A stretch of DNA of 64,000 nucleotides from CBIFVZ01 sp966185765 (GTDB lineage: Bacteria > Pseudomonadota > Gammaproteobacteria > Enterobacterales > Enterobacteriaceae): the NCBI GenBank assembly GCA_966185765.1, contig CBIFVZ010000005.1:36104-100103 (forward strand), written 5' to 3'. This document shows positions 18,171 to 27,500 of this stretch, in pieces (the first letter of the stretch is position 1; each line of letters opens with the position of its first letter). The notes beneath the pieces are model-generated. The model was not told the DNA's origin. It searched no databases and worked only from the letters and a program-made list of their open reading frames with translations. The position numbers were made by a program, and so were the translations under genes.

Positions 18171-19037
18171 ATGAATAGTCCGACCAGCGCGCCACTTAGC
18201 GACAATATCAACAAATTAATGGTTCGCGTTCCACTCACAGAAAATGAGTTCAAAAAAATCAGCGCCCTGATTTATCAGCGCGCCGGTATTGTGCTGGCAG
18301 ACAACAAGCGGGATATGGTTTACAACCGCCTTTCACGCCGCCTTCGGGCACTTAATCTGGACAGCTTCTCCCAGTATCTGGCGCTACTGGAAAGCCACGG
18401 CCACAGCGACGAGTGGCAGGCTTTTATCAATGCCCTGACCACCAACCTGACCGCATTTTACCGCGAGGCTTATCATTTCCCGATTCTTGCCGAACACGCC
18501 CAGGCCCGTAAAGGTAACTACACGGTGTGGAGCACAGCAGCATCCACCGGCGAAGAGCCATGCTCAATTGCCATTACGCTTGATGAAGTATTAGGACGCA
18601 GCGTAGGTGGTCCACGCGTCTGGGCCACCGACATCGATACGGAAGTGCTTCAGACCGCCTCACGCGGTATTTACCGCCATCTGGATATTGCCAAGCTCAC
18701 AGAAGCACAGAAAAAAAAGTATTTCCTGCGTGGTACCGGTAACCAGGAAGGCAAAGTACGGGTGCGCCCGGAGCTACTGTCATCTATTCAGTACCAGCCG
18801 TTGAACCTGCTGGATGCAGAATGGGCCGTTCCCGGCCCGTTCGATGCTATTTTCTGTCGCAACGTAATGATTTATTTCGATAAGGAAACCCAGAGCAAAA
18901 TTCTGCGTCGCTTTGCAGGCATGCTTAAAGAAGGTGGCATTTTGTTTGCCGGTCACTCTGAGCACGTCAGCCAGTTGAGTAGCGAATTCTACCTGCGGGG
19001 CCAGTCCGTCTACGGGCTGGCTAAGGACAAAAAATGA
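18171..19037 (+). CDS. cheR: Chemoreceptor glutamate methyltransferase CheR
   Basis: 288 residues, close to the E. coli length. It transfers methyl groups from S-adenosylmethionine to receptor glutamates for adaptation. The N-terminal helical domain has IYQRAGIVLADNKRDMVYNRLSRRLR. The SAM-binding fold has AASTGEEPCSIA, followed by ATDIDTEVL and FDAIFCRNVMIYF, all as in CheR. The last codons overlap cheB by four bases (ATGA), which indicates translational coupling. GAGAAG lies upstream of the chosen ATG. Confidence 0.96.
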   Translation: MNSPTSAPLSDNINKLMVRVPLTENEFKKISALIYQRAGIVLADNKRDMVYNRLSRRLRALNLDSFSQYLALLESHGHSDEWQAFINALTTNLTAFYREAYHFPILAEHAQARKGNYTVWSTAASTGEEPCSIAITLDEVLGRSVGGPRVWATDIDTEVLQTASRGIYRHLDIAKLTEAQKKKYFLRGTGNQEGKVRVRPELLSSIQYQPLNLLDAEWAVPGPFDAIFCRNVMIYFDKETQSKILRRFAGMLKEGGILFAGHSEHVSQLSSEFYLRGQSVYGLAKDKK

Positions 19038-20080
19038 AAAAGATACAGGTATTGTGCGTTGACGATTCGGCTCTGATTCGCCAGCTCATGACTGAAATAG
19101 TAAACAGCCACACCGACATGGAAATGGTGGCAACAGCGCCAGACCCTCTCATTGCTCGCGATCTTATCAAGCAGCATAACCCGGACGTGCTGACGCTGGA
19201 TGTTGAAATGCCGCGCATGGACGGCCTAGATTTCCTGGAACGCCTGATGCGCCTGCGCCCAATGCCGGTCATTATGGTCTCTTCGCTGACCAGCAAAGGC
19301 TCCGAGATTACGCTTAATGCTCTGGAGCTGGGGGCGGTGGATTTTGTCACCAAGCCACAGCTCGGCCTGCGTGAAGGCATGCTGCACTACAGCGATGCCA
19401 TTGCCGACAAAATTCGTGCGGCTTCACGCGCGCGTGTCTCGCGCCACGTACCTGGTGCTGCGCCAAAGCGCCTGAATGCGTCACCGATGGTCGGCAGCGA
19501 AAAAATCATCGCGATTGGTGCCTCCACCGGTGGTACCGAGGCTATTCGCCAGGTCCTGGTGCCGCTGCCGCCCACCAGCCCCGCACTTCTCATTACCCAA
19601 CACATGCCGCCGGGCTTCACCCGCTCCTTTGCCGAACGCCTGAACAAGCTGTGTCAGATTTCCGTTAAGGAAGCCGAAGACGGTGAACGCGTCATGCCGG
19701 GCCATGCTTACATCGCACCAGGCGACATTCATATGGAGCTTGCGCGCAGCGGAGCAAACTACCACATCAAACTCAACGACGCGCCGCCGATGAACCGCCA
19801 CCGCCCGTCGGTGGACATCCTGTTCCATTCGGTTGCCCGCACTGCCGGGAGCAACGCCGTGGGCGTCATTCTTACCGGTATGGGGAACGACGGTGCCGCA
19901 GGCCTACTGGCCATGCGTAAAGCCGGTGCCAAAACGCTGGCGCAGAGTGAGAAAACCTGTGTGGTATTTGGTATGCCGCGCGAAGCGATTGCCGCAGGCG
20001 CCGCCTGCGACATCGTCGATTTGGATAATGTCAGCCAGAAGATGCTCAGTTGCGTCGTCGGGCAGGCACAACGCATTTAA
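19034..20080 (+). CDS. cheB: Chemotaxis response regulator methylesterase CheB
   Basis: 348 residues. An N-terminal receiver (Asp10, Asp11, phospho-acceptor Asp56 in LDVEMPRMDG) is joined by a linker to the methylesterase domain, where Ser164 (GASTGGTEA), the His in TQHMPPGFT and the Asp in GMGNDGA form the catalytic triad. It removes receptor methyl groups and deamidates receptor glutamines, and is activated by CheA. The start overlaps the end of cheR. The gap to cheY is 54 nt. Confidence 0.97.
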   Translation: MKKIQVLCVDDSALIRQLMTEIVNSHTDMEMVATAPDPLIARDLIKQHNPDVLTLDVEMPRMDGLDFLERLMRLRPMPVIMVSSLTSKGSEITLNALELGAVDFVTKPQLGLREGMLHYSDAIADKIRAASRARVSRHVPGAAPKRLNASPMVGSEKIIAIGASTGGTEAIRQVLVPLPPTSPALLITQHMPPGFTRSFAERLNKLCQISVKEAEDGERVMPGHAYIAPGDIHMELARSGANYHIKLNDAPPMNRHRPSVDILFHSVARTAGSNAVGVILTGMGNDGAAGLLAMRKAGAKTLAQSEKTCVVFGMPREAIAAGAACDIVDLDNVSQKMLSCVVGQAQRI

Positions 20081-20134
20081 CTCACGGCGCTTTGCGCCAC
20101 CGAACTGCAATTTTTTACTGAGGTATTAAGAAAT

Positions 20135-20524
20135 ATGGCTGATAAGAACCTGCGCTTCCTGGTTGTTGATGACTTCGCCACCATGCGCCGTATCGTTCGT
20201 AATCTGTTAAAGGATCTTGGCTTTAACAATGTGGAAGAAGCAGAAGACGGCCAGGACGCGCTCAACAAACTGCGTGAATCCAAGTTCGACTTTGTGGTCA
20301 GCGACTGGAACATGCCGAACATGGATGGCCTGCAGCTACTGTCTGAAATCCGTAAAGATTCTGCACTGGGTCAGATGCCTGTGCTGATGGTCACCGCCGA
20401 AGCGAAGAAAGAAAACATCATCGCTGCGGCACAGGCCGGTGCCAGCGGCTACGTGGTGAAACCCTTCACTGCTGCCACGCTGGAGGAAAAACTGGGAAAA
20501 ATCTTCGAGAAGCTTGGGTGGTAA
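20135..20524 (+). CDS. cheY: Chemotaxis response regulator CheY
   Basis: 129 residues, a single receiver domain. Asp12-Asp13, phospho-acceptor Asp57 (VSDWNMPNMDG), Thr87 and Lys109 (VVKPF) are all present. Phosphorylated by CheA, it binds FliM (whose N-terminal peptide is encoded at the far end of the fliLMNOPQR cluster) and reverses motor rotation. CheZ, encoded immediately downstream, dephosphorylates it. A TGAGGT segment before the ATG can serve as ribosome site. Confidence 0.98.
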   Translation: MADKNLRFLVVDDFATMRRIVRNLLKDLGFNNVEEAEDGQDALNKLRESKFDFVVSDWNMPNMDGLQLLSEIRKDSALGQMPVLMVTAEAKKENIIAAAQAGASGYVVKPFTAATLEEKLGKIFEKLGW

Positions 20525-20530
20525 AATTCA

Positions 20531-21169
20531 ATGGACGAAATGAAGACGGCCGAACCGGCCCTTAACGACATTATCTCACGTATCGGCAGCCTGACCAGGC
20601 TGCTGCGCGACAGCCTCAAAGAACTGGGGCTGGATCAAACCATTATTCAGGCGGCGGAAGCGATTCCCGATACCCGCGAACGCCTGAGCTATGTGGTGAG
20701 CAAAACGTCGCAGGCGGCAGATACCGTGCTTAACTGCGTGGACGCCGCTCGCCCATTGCAGGACCATCTGTACGCCACAGCGGGCAGTCTTACCCGCCGC
20801 TGGGATGCCTGGTTTGAAAATCCGGTGGAGCTGGCTGATGCCCGTGAGCTGGTACAAGATACCCGCGGTTTTCTTAAAGAGACGCCGGATATAGTCGACC
20901 AAACCAACGGCAAGCTGATGGAAATTATGATGGCGCAGGATTTCCAGGATCTCACCGGTCAGGTCATCAAACGTATGATGGACATGATTCACGAGATTGA
21001 AAAAGAGCTGATTCAGGTTCTGCTGGAAAATATTCCGGAATCAGCGCGCCCGGAGCCACAGCCTAAAAATAACGGCCTGATGAACGGCCCACAGATCGAT
21101 AGCTCGCGCGCTGGCGTTGTCGCCAGTCAGGATCAGGTGGATGACTTACTGGATAGCCTCGGTTTTTAA
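20531..21169 (+). CDS. cheZ: CheY-P phosphatase CheZ
   Basis: 212 residues (E. coli 214). Long helical-hairpin protein. The catalytic region MMAQDFQDLTGQVIKRMMD contains the conserved Asp and Gln that position water, and the C-terminal helix SQDQVDDLLDSLGF is the CheY-binding tail. It starts 6 nt after cheY. A second in-frame ATG at 20543 is possible, but the first gives the better match in length. CheZ of this type is typical of beta- and gammaproteobacteria. Confidence 0.96.
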   Translation: MDEMKTAEPALNDIISRIGSLTRLLRDSLKELGLDQTIIQAAEAIPDTRERLSYVVSKTSQAADTVLNCVDAARPLQDHLYATAGSLTRRWDAWFENPVELADARELVQDTRGFLKETPDIVDQTNGKLMEIMMAQDFQDLTGQVIKRMMDMIHEIEKELIQVLLENIPESARPEPQPKNNGLMNGPQIDSSRAGVVASQDQVDDLLDSLGF

Positions 21170-21191
21170 GCCACGCTTCACCGTCACACTT

Positions 21192-21229
21192 AGCCAGCCC
21201 CCCGGTTTTTAATAACCGCGGCGCTGGCT
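21192..21229 (+). other. Hairpin after cheZ without T-run
   Basis: Arms AGCCAGC and GCTGGCT enclose a nested CGGTT/AACCG stem. No T-run follows. It lies between the che genes and flhB and may lower read-through or protect the 3' end of the che mRNA. Confidence 0.45.
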
Positions 21230-21385
21230 ACCCTCACAATTCTTCCTCTTTTTGGCGGGTCAATAGCCGCTATCAGTGAAAAAGCGCCCAAAAGCGACGT
21301 GTTATCGCCGCATGAGTTTGCGCAAATTTTGGCATTCTACTGAGCCTGAAACTCCCAAATTAACTAACAGCACTGATGAGCGCCC

Positions 21386-22531
21386 GTGTCTGAAGAAAGC
21401 GACCAGGAAAAAACAGAAGACCCCACACCCACACGACGAGAGAAAGCGCGAAAAGACGGGCAAATTCCCCGTTCTAAAGAGCTGACCTCGTTGTTGATGC
21501 TGGTTGCCGGTTGGGGACTGCTGTGGACGGTGGGCCGCTACATGGGGCGCGACCTGGGGATGATGTTGCAGGATGGGCTGAACTTTGACCATAGCATCAT
21601 TAACGATCAGAAGCTGATGGTGCGCCAGGTCGGTCGCCTGATAATCAGCGCGGTCAGCACGCTGGTGCCGCTGATGATGGGTCTGGTGCTGGTGGCACTC
21701 GGTTCACCGGTATTACTGGGCGGACTGCATTTTAGCGGCAAACCGTTCAAGCCGGACTTTAAAAAACTGAACCCGCTGCCGGGCATCAAGCGCATGTTTT
21801 CTAAGCAGTTGCTTTCAGAAATGCTCAAAGCGGTGCTGAAAGTAACCCTGGTGGCGACCACCTGCGGACTGTATCTGTGGGGCAACTGGGCCAGCATGCT
21901 GCGCCTGCTTAACGAAACACCCATTACCGCCATTGGTAATGCGCTGTCGATATTAGCGGGCTGTATGCTGCTGATTATTCTCAGTCTTATCCCTATGGTG
22001 GGCTATGACGTGTTCTATCAGATTACCAGTAACCTGAAAAAGCTGCGCATGACGCGCCAGGAAATCCGCGACGAATTTAAACAACAGGAAGGTGACCCGC
22101 ACGTTAAAGGGCGCATCCGACAACAGCAGCGCGCCGCCGCCCAGCGCCGCATGATGAGCGATGTACCCAGCGCCGACGTTATCGTCAATAACCCGACGCA
22201 CTACTCGGTGGCACTGAAGTATGAAGAAGGGTCAATGGCCGCGCCAAAAGTGGTGGCCAAAGGCGCGGGCGCAATTGCGCTACGCATTCGCGAGCTGGGT
22301 GCAGAGCACCGGGTTCCGATGCTGGAGGCACCGCCGCTGGCGCGTGCGCTCTATAAACACAGTGAAATCGGCCAGCCCATTCCGACCGCGCTCTACAGTG
22401 CGGTAGCGGAAGTGCTGGCCTGGGTTTATGGCCTGCGCCGCTGGCGTAAAGAAGGCGGGCTTATCCCGCGCAAACCAAAGAATATTTCGGTCCCTGCTGA
22501 ACTGGACTTTGCACGAGAGAGTAAACACTGA
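21386..22531 (+). CDS. flhB: Flagellar export switch protein FlhB
   Basis: 381 residues. GTG start, chosen because the product then begins SEESDQEKTEDPTP like known FlhB; no in-frame ATG is close. Four membrane segments are followed by a cytoplasmic domain with the self-cleavage site Asn269-Pro270 (NNPTHYSV). Cleavage there switches export from rod/hook to filament substrates, together with FliK. Part of the flagellar type III export gate. The stop codon overlaps the flhA start by one base (TGATG). Confidence 0.97.
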   Translation: MSEESDQEKTEDPTPTRREKARKDGQIPRSKELTSLLMLVAGWGLLWTVGRYMGRDLGMMLQDGLNFDHSIINDQKLMVRQVGRLIISAVSTLVPLMMGLVLVALGSPVLLGGLHFSGKPFKPDFKKLNPLPGIKRMFSKQLLSEMLKAVLKVTLVATTCGLYLWGNWASMLRLLNETPITAIGNALSILAGCMLLIILSLIPMVGYDVFYQITSNLKKLRMTRQEIRDEFKQQEGDPHVKGRIRQQQRAAAQRRMMSDVPSADVIVNNPTHYSVALKYEEGSMAAPKVVAKGAGAIALRIRELGAEHRVPMLEAPPLARALYKHSEIGQPIPTALYSAVAEVLAWVYGLRRWRKEGGLIPRKPKNISVPAELDFARESKH

Positions 22532-24636
22532 TGGCAAATCTCGCCACAAAGCTACGCTTACCTGACTTTAAAGAGACCCAGTGGCAAATACTGGCAGGTC
22601 CTGTACTCATCATGCTGATTCTGGCCATGATGGTGCTGCCGCTGCCTGCCTTTATGCTGGACCTGTTCTTTACCTTCAACATTGTCCTGTCGCTGATGAT
22701 TTTGATGGTGGCGATGTTTACCCAGCGCACGCTGGAGTTTGCGGCGTTCCCAACCATCCTGCTGTTCTCAACGTTGCTGCGACTTGCGCTTAACGTTGCG
22801 TCTACGCGTATCATCCTGATGGAAGGCCACACCGGCTCCTCTGCGGCAGGTCACGTGGTAGAGGCCTTTGGTCACTTCCTGGTGGGCGGGAATTTCGCTA
22901 TCGGTATTGTGGTGTTTGCCATCCTGGTGGTGATTAACTTCATGGTTATCACCAAGGGTGCGGGTCGTATCGCTGAAGTTGGTGCGCGCTTTACCCTGGA
23001 CGGAATGCCCGGTAAGCAGATGGCGATTGATGCCGACCTCAACGCTGGCCTGATTGGCGAAGACGAGGCCAAACGCCGCCGTACTGAAGTCACGCAGGAA
23101 TCAGACTTCTACGGTTCAATGGACGGTGCCAGTAAGTTTGTACGCGGTGATGCCATCGCCGGTATCCTGATTCTGGTCATTGAAATCATCGGTGGTCTGC
23201 TGGTGGGGATGTTGAGCCACAGCATGACGTTTGGTCAGGCGGGTGAAACCTACGTTCTGCTGGCTATCGGTGATGGTCTGGTGGCACAGATCCCGGCGCT
23301 GATTATCTCCACCGCTGCCGGTGTTATCGTGACCCGCGTCTCCAACGAGCAGAACGTTGGTGACCAGATGTTCAGCCAGCTTTTCAGCAACCCCAAAGTG
23401 ATGGTACTGGCGGCTGGCGTTATCGGTCTGCTGGGCCTGATTCCGGGCATGCCGAACTTTGTGTTCCTGCTCTTTACCGCAGCCCTGCTCGGCCTTGCCT
23501 GGTACATGCGCGGTGAGCAGGATAAAGAGGGCAAAAAACCGGGTGCGAGTCCTGATGGTAAAGTGGACGGCGATCCCATTAAGAAAGAATCTCTTCAGGC
23601 AAGCGAAGCGACCTGGCAGGATGTGCAGTTTGAAGACATGCTCGGCCTGGAAGTGGGCTACCGCCTGATCCCAATGGTTGATGGCGCACAAAGCGGTGAA
23701 CTGTTGGGCCGTATCCGGGGCATCCGTAAAAAGTTTGCCCAGGACATGGGCTTCCTGCCGCCGGTGGTCCACATCCGCGATAACCTCGACCTGCCGCCGA
23801 CCCATTACCGCATCCTGCTTAAAGGCGTGGAAATCGGCAGCGGTGAAACCCAGCCGGAGCGCTGGATGGCGATTAACCCCGGCAACGCGGTGGGCGACCT
23901 CGACGGTCAGCCGTGCCAGGAACCGGCCTTCGGCCTTGAAGCCGTATGGATTGACGAAGTACTGCGCGAACAGGCACAGGTTCAGGGTTACACCGTGGTG
24001 GATGCCAGCACGGTGATGGCAACTCACCTTAACCATTTGATTGCCATGAACGCGAGCGATCTGTTTGGCCGCCAGGAAACCCAGCAGTTGCTCGACCGCA
24101 TCACCAAAGACATGCCGAAGCTGACGGAAGACCTGATCCCGGGCACTATCAGCCTGACCGTGTTGCACAAGGTGTTGCAGAACCTGCTGGCCGAGCGCGT
24201 GTCTATCCGCGATATGCGCTCCATTATTGAAGCCCTGGCTGAACATGCCCCGGGCCAGACCGATCCGGACGAACTGACTGCCCTGGTGCGTGTGAAGCTG
24301 GGTCGCGCCATTACGCACCAGTGGTTCCCGGGCAGCGGTGAGATGCAGGTGATTGGCCTTGATGTCGGTCTGGAACGCATTCTGATTCAGGCGGCACAAA
24401 GCGGCAGCGGGCTGGAGCCGGGCATTGCCGAAAACCTGATGATCCAGACCGAACGGGCGCTGCAGCGCCAGGAAGCGATGGGTGCGCCGCCAGTATTACT
24501 GGTAAACCACGTGCTGCGCCTGATGCTCTCTCGCTTCCTGCGCCGCGCCATGCCGCAGCTGGTGGTGCTGTCGAATATGGAAATCTCCAACCACCGTCCG
24601 ATTCGCATGAGTTCTATCGTTGGAGGCCAGCAGTAA
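22531..24636 (+). CDS. flhA: Flagellar export gate protein FlhA
   Basis: 701 residues (E. coli 692). The N-terminal half has about eight membrane segments, including LRLALNVASTRIIL and the FHIPEP-family loop with TKGAGRIAEVGARFTLDGMPGKQMAIDADLNAG. The C-terminal half is the cytoplasmic domain that forms a nonameric ring and receives chaperone-substrate complexes. It is the proton-driven core of the export apparatus with FlhB and FliPQR. Overlaps flhB and flhE by one base at each end, so translation of flhBAE is coupled. Confidence 0.98.
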   Translation: MANLATKLRLPDFKETQWQILAGPVLIMLILAMMVLPLPAFMLDLFFTFNIVLSLMILMVAMFTQRTLEFAAFPTILLFSTLLRLALNVASTRIILMEGHTGSSAAGHVVEAFGHFLVGGNFAIGIVVFAILVVINFMVITKGAGRIAEVGARFTLDGMPGKQMAIDADLNAGLIGEDEAKRRRTEVTQESDFYGSMDGASKFVRGDAIAGILILVIEIIGGLLVGMLSHSMTFGQAGETYVLLAIGDGLVAQIPALIISTAAGVIVTRVSNEQNVGDQMFSQLFSNPKVMVLAAGVIGLLGLIPGMPNFVFLLFTAALLGLAWYMRGEQDKEGKKPGASPDGKVDGDPIKKESLQASEATWQDVQFEDMLGLEVGYRLIPMVDGAQSGELLGRIRGIRKKFAQDMGFLPPVVHIRDNLDLPPTHYRILLKGVEIGSGETQPERWMAINPGNAVGDLDGQPCQEPAFGLEAVWIDEVLREQAQVQGYTVVDASTVMATHLNHLIAMNASDLFGRQETQQLLDRITKDMPKLTEDLIPGTISLTVLHKVLQNLLAERVSIRDMRSIIEALAEHAPGQTDPDELTALVRVKLGRAITHQWFPGSGEMQVIGLDVGLERILIQAAQSGSGLEPGIAENLMIQTERALQRQEAMGAPPVLLVNHVLRLMLSRFLRRAMPQLVVLSNMEISNHRPIRMSSIVGGQQ

Positions 24637-25130
24637 TGCGCCGTGTCCTGGCGGCATCCCGGCATTTCGCCGGGTTTGCACGTTCTGTACCACTGAGCGG
24701 GAAACCGCTATCCCGCCTTTCAGGGCCAGCGCGCACGCTGCTGGCCGCGCTGTTGCTGAGCCTGCCGCTGCTCACACAGGCCTCAGGCGGCTCCTGGAGC
24801 CGCGACAGCGGCGGCGGCGTTATCAGCGTAGGTAACCAGATAATGACCGGGCCTGTGCTTTCACCGTCAGGTCCGGTGCCGATTGCCGCAAGCGTAAGCC
24901 GCATCAGCTGGCGCATCAGGCTATTGAATCCACCGCCGCCTGGGCTTGAGATAAAACTCTGTACCCAGGCGCAGTGTGTGAAACTTGACGCACTGGCGGG
25001 CCAACGCACGCTGCCTGCCTCAATGGGGGCTGGCGACAGCTTTCAGTTTGTTTATTCTGTGAACGCTCGCGGACCTTTGCGCCCGGCGGTGAATGTGGTG
25101 AGCCAGCATCTGACGGTGAATTACCGATGA
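24636..25130 (+). CDS. flhE: Flagellar protein FlhE, with long N terminus
   Basis: 164 residues, against about 130 in E. coli. The start overlaps the flhA stop (TAATG), supporting it by coupling. It gives about 35 extra basic and polar residues before the hydrophobic signal segment LLAALLLSLPLLTQASGG. The mature part keeps the FlhE features: GSWSRDSG, CTQAQCVKL (two Cys) and a C-terminal NYR. FlhE is a periplasmic protein; in the literature it limits proton leak through the export gate. The long N terminus may still function as a signal peptide, or a later start may be used. Confidence 0.88.
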   Translation: MRRVLAASRHFAGFARSVPLSGKPLSRLSGPARTLLAALLLSLPLLTQASGGSWSRDSGGGVISVGNQIMTGPVLSPSGPVPIAASVSRISWRIRLLNPPPPGLEIKLCTQAQCVKLDALAGQRTLPASMGAGDSFQFVYSVNARGPLRPAVNVVSQHLTVNYR

Positions 25131-25240
25131 CCCGCAGCATGTGCAGTGCATGACAAAGAATGTGACTTTCTGCACATCGGACAGACGTTAACGTTTCTGC
25201 ATCACGTCACAAGCGTTTTCCTGCCTGCATCACAGACATA

Positions 25241-25277
25241 AAAAAGCCAGTCAGTTTTTGCTGACTGGCTTTTGTTT
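25241..25277. terminator. Bidirectional terminator between flhE and the convergent membrane-protein gene
   Basis: Stem GCCAGTCAG / CTGACTGGC with loop TTTTTG, flanked by five A on the left and TTTTGTTTT on the right, so it can stop transcription from both sides. Confidence 0.92.
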
Positions 25278-25294
25278 TACTCAGCGGTGATCTG

Positions 25295-26320
25295 TTACAC
25301 GCGGTCCACTCGGTCAGTCGTGACCGCAGGTAACGGCTGGGTACGACGACCCACCTTACCCATCACGCCCGCAATGACGGCTTCAATAATCAGTAAGAAG
25401 AACGCAAACCAGGCAGCTTTCGCCGTGGCAGCAGCAGCTTTATCCGCTGCTTCACGCGCTTTCTGTTCAGCCTGTTTTTTCAGCTCTTCATATTTGGCGC
25501 GTGCCGCCTGATAGCTTTTCTCGGTCTGGTTCACAATTTGTTCAGCTTCGGCATCCGTTTTACCGGTACGCGCTTTGATGATGTTTTTCAGCGCTTCGCG
25601 GTCAGCGGCCTGGAAGGTGTCTTCATTACGGCTAATCAGACCCTGGATAAAGCCAGTGATGTCAGTATCGGCTGTCTGCGGATGATTTGCCGTGCTGGCG
25701 GCCTGGTCCTGCGCATTATCCACCTCGTTTTCCGCCCGCTGCTGGAGTTGCTCCGGCTGTAGCTCAGGCTTGCCGGTCTGGCGCAGCGTGGTAGTGAGTT
25801 CATTTTGCAGATCATCGAGATTGATATTGTTCTCGTTGAGCTGCTCTTTAACCATTTGCGTCGCCTGTGGTGCAACAGCGCTGATACCGGAACCGACCGT
25901 TTTCAGCCCTGCGCCCACCACATTGGCCGCACCGGTTACTACGCTGTTGGCGAGCATAGACATCAGTACCAGGCATACAATGGTGTTAAAACCAAACATT
26001 AACACCCCATGTAGCGCACCTTCACGCGGCGCCAGACGACCGCTGAAATAGCCCCCTGCGGCAACCGAAATCAGCATACTAATGCCGGTCCAGATAGCCG
26101 CGCCCGTACCCAGGCCATCGACCGGATTTTGCTCTTTGAGCGGATCAACCGTGCTGGCCCCGACCGCGACGCCAAGCAGTTGCAGCAATAAGTAAATGAC
26201 TATTGAAATAATCACACCCGCGAATACCGCACTCCACGAAATGCGTTTAACAGGAAAACGGTCTGCAACAACGTGGACATCATCGTAATGGCTTTTTGGA
26301 TATGAATCTTGAGTCACCAT
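25295..26320 (-). CDS. Membrane protein of unknown function with central coiled coil
   Basis: 341 residues. Three membrane segments near residues 28-52, 75-94 and 103-127 are followed by a long hydrophilic, Glu/Gln/Ala-rich, helical stretch (about 150-300) and a fourth membrane segment (about 305-325). The region KYEELKKQAEQKAREAADKAAAA is likely coiled coil. I recognise no catalytic motif. The overall plan resembles uncharacterised bacterial membrane proteins sometimes labelled PhnA-like, but I do not rely on that name. GAGAGGAAG precedes the ATG. The gene separates flhE from fliR and has its own terminator, so it is probably not a flagellar gene but an insertion at the junction of two flagellar operons. 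Confidence 0.75.
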   Translation of the reverse strand: MVTQDSYPKSHYDDVHVVADRFPVKRISWSAVFAGVIISIVIYLLLQLLGVAVGASTVDPLKEQNPVDGLGTGAAIWTGISMLISVAAGGYFSGRLAPREGALHGVLMFGFNTIVCLVLMSMLANSVVTGAANVVGAGLKTVGSGISAVAPQATQMVKEQLNENNINLDDLQNELTTTLRQTGKPELQPEQLQQRAENEVDNAQDQAASTANHPQTADTDITGFIQGLISRNEDTFQAADREALKNIIKARTGKTDAEAEQIVNQTEKSYQAARAKYEELKKQAEQKAREAADKAAAATAKAAWFAFFLLIIEAVIAGVMGKVGRRTQPLPAVTTDRVDRV

Positions 26321-26719
26321 TTCTTCCTCTCCCTTGCACCAGAATAGTTGTGCGCCCCACGCAAATCCGGAATCAATACGTGATCGCTGTCTCTAAGATT
26401 AGTCTGTCGTTGAAGAAACGACCAAGAAATCGGCCAAAAGCAATGGAATATCTTCACCGACGGGGAGAAGGTGGAGGTTTATTTTAACAAAGTACGGTTT
26501 TCTTCGGTGCCTGCATTGAGTCGCCCGGTACGCCTCTTTGCTCAGTAAACCTCTCATGCGCCCGCGCGTGCAAGCCGCGAGAAACGGGCGCAGCGGGTAA
26601 AAATCAGATGCTATAACACCGTGGATGTCAGCGCATTTATCGCTGGAATAAGAGAGCAATGACGCACGCCTGCTATGGGGAAAATAAAATATATCTTTGC
26701 CAGTAAATGTGCCAGCGTG
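26321..26719. other. Gap between the membrane-protein gene and fliR
   Basis: About 400 bases. The left end must carry the promoter of the leftward membrane-protein gene. The right end is the 3' end of the fli operon, where I see no strong terminator. A leftward frame of 86 codons (26399-26659) has no ribosome site or recognisable domain. Confidence 0.4.
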
Positions 26720-27499
26720 TTACCCCATATCGCCCATAATCAGCGACAGGCGTTCAAACACATCCTGAATCAGGTATTCGGCAAACGGCGCCAGGGTGTA
26801 CATCAGAAGGGACATCGCCACCATGCCGATGGTGAGCGTCAGCGGGAAGCCGACCACAAAAATAGACAGCTGCGGTGTCAGGCGGTTAAGCAAGCCAAGC
26901 GTAATGTTGAGCGTGAGCAGAAGCGTAATAATCGGCAGGCCCAGCATCAGGCCGTGGGAAAAGATAATCCCGCCGGTTTTGACAATAGCGAGGAAGCCCA
27001 GGCCATGCAGCGGCTCCGGGTCAACCGGAATGACCGTAAAGCTGTCGGCAAGGATGGAAATCATCCACAGATGACCGTTAAAGGCGAGAAACAGCAGCAC
27101 CATCAGCACGTTGATAATACGCGCCATTACCGGCATGTTCGGGCCACCGGACGGGTCAAAGAAGGTTGCGAACGACAGGCCCATTTGCAGGCCGATGATT
27201 TCACCGGCGTTGCGCACGGCGGCAAAAATAAACTGCATGGTCACGCCAATAGCCGCGCCAATCACAATTTGTTGCAGCCCCACCCACAGGCCGGTCACGG
27301 TGACAATATCGATATGCACCGGCGGCAGCGTCGGCGCCAGCAGAAAGGCAATCAGCAGCGCGAGACCAATCTTCACACGGTTGGTGATTTGCTTCTCGCT
27401 GATGATGGGCGCGGTCATAAACAACGCCAGCACGCGCACGCTCGGCCAGAAATACTGGCTTAACAGCATGTTCACCTGCGAGATATCGATATCGTACAT
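26720..27499 (-). CDS. fliR: Flagellar export gate protein FliR
   Basis: 259 residues, several membrane segments. Typical start SQYFWPSVRVLALFMTAPIISEKQITNRVKIGLA and the conserved GLQMGLSFATFFDPSGG. With FliP and FliQ it forms the helical export pore at the base of the rod. It follows fliQ by one base and is the last gene of the fliL-R run. Confidence 0.97.
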   Translation of the reverse strand: MYDIDISQVNMLLSQYFWPSVRVLALFMTAPIISEKQITNRVKIGLALLIAFLLAPTLPPVHIDIVTVTGLWVGLQQIVIGAAIGVTMQFIFAAVRNAGEIIGLQMGLSFATFFDPSGGPNMPVMARIINVLMVLLFLAFNGHLWMISILADSFTVIPVDPEPLHGLGFLAIVKTGGIIFSHGLMLGLPIITLLLTLNITLGLLNRLTPQLSIFVVGFPLTLTIGMVAMSLLMYTLAPFAEYLIQDVFERLSLIMGDMG

Positions 27500-27500
27500 G

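Noticed and set aside
23116..24399. 427-codon leftward frame opposite flhA
   Set aside because: His/Gln-rich antisense reading typical of GC-rich coding DNA; flhA on the plus strand is certain.
26675..27463. 262-codon rightward frame opposite fliR
   Set aside because: Low-complexity Arg/Gln/His composition, antisense to a clear fliR.
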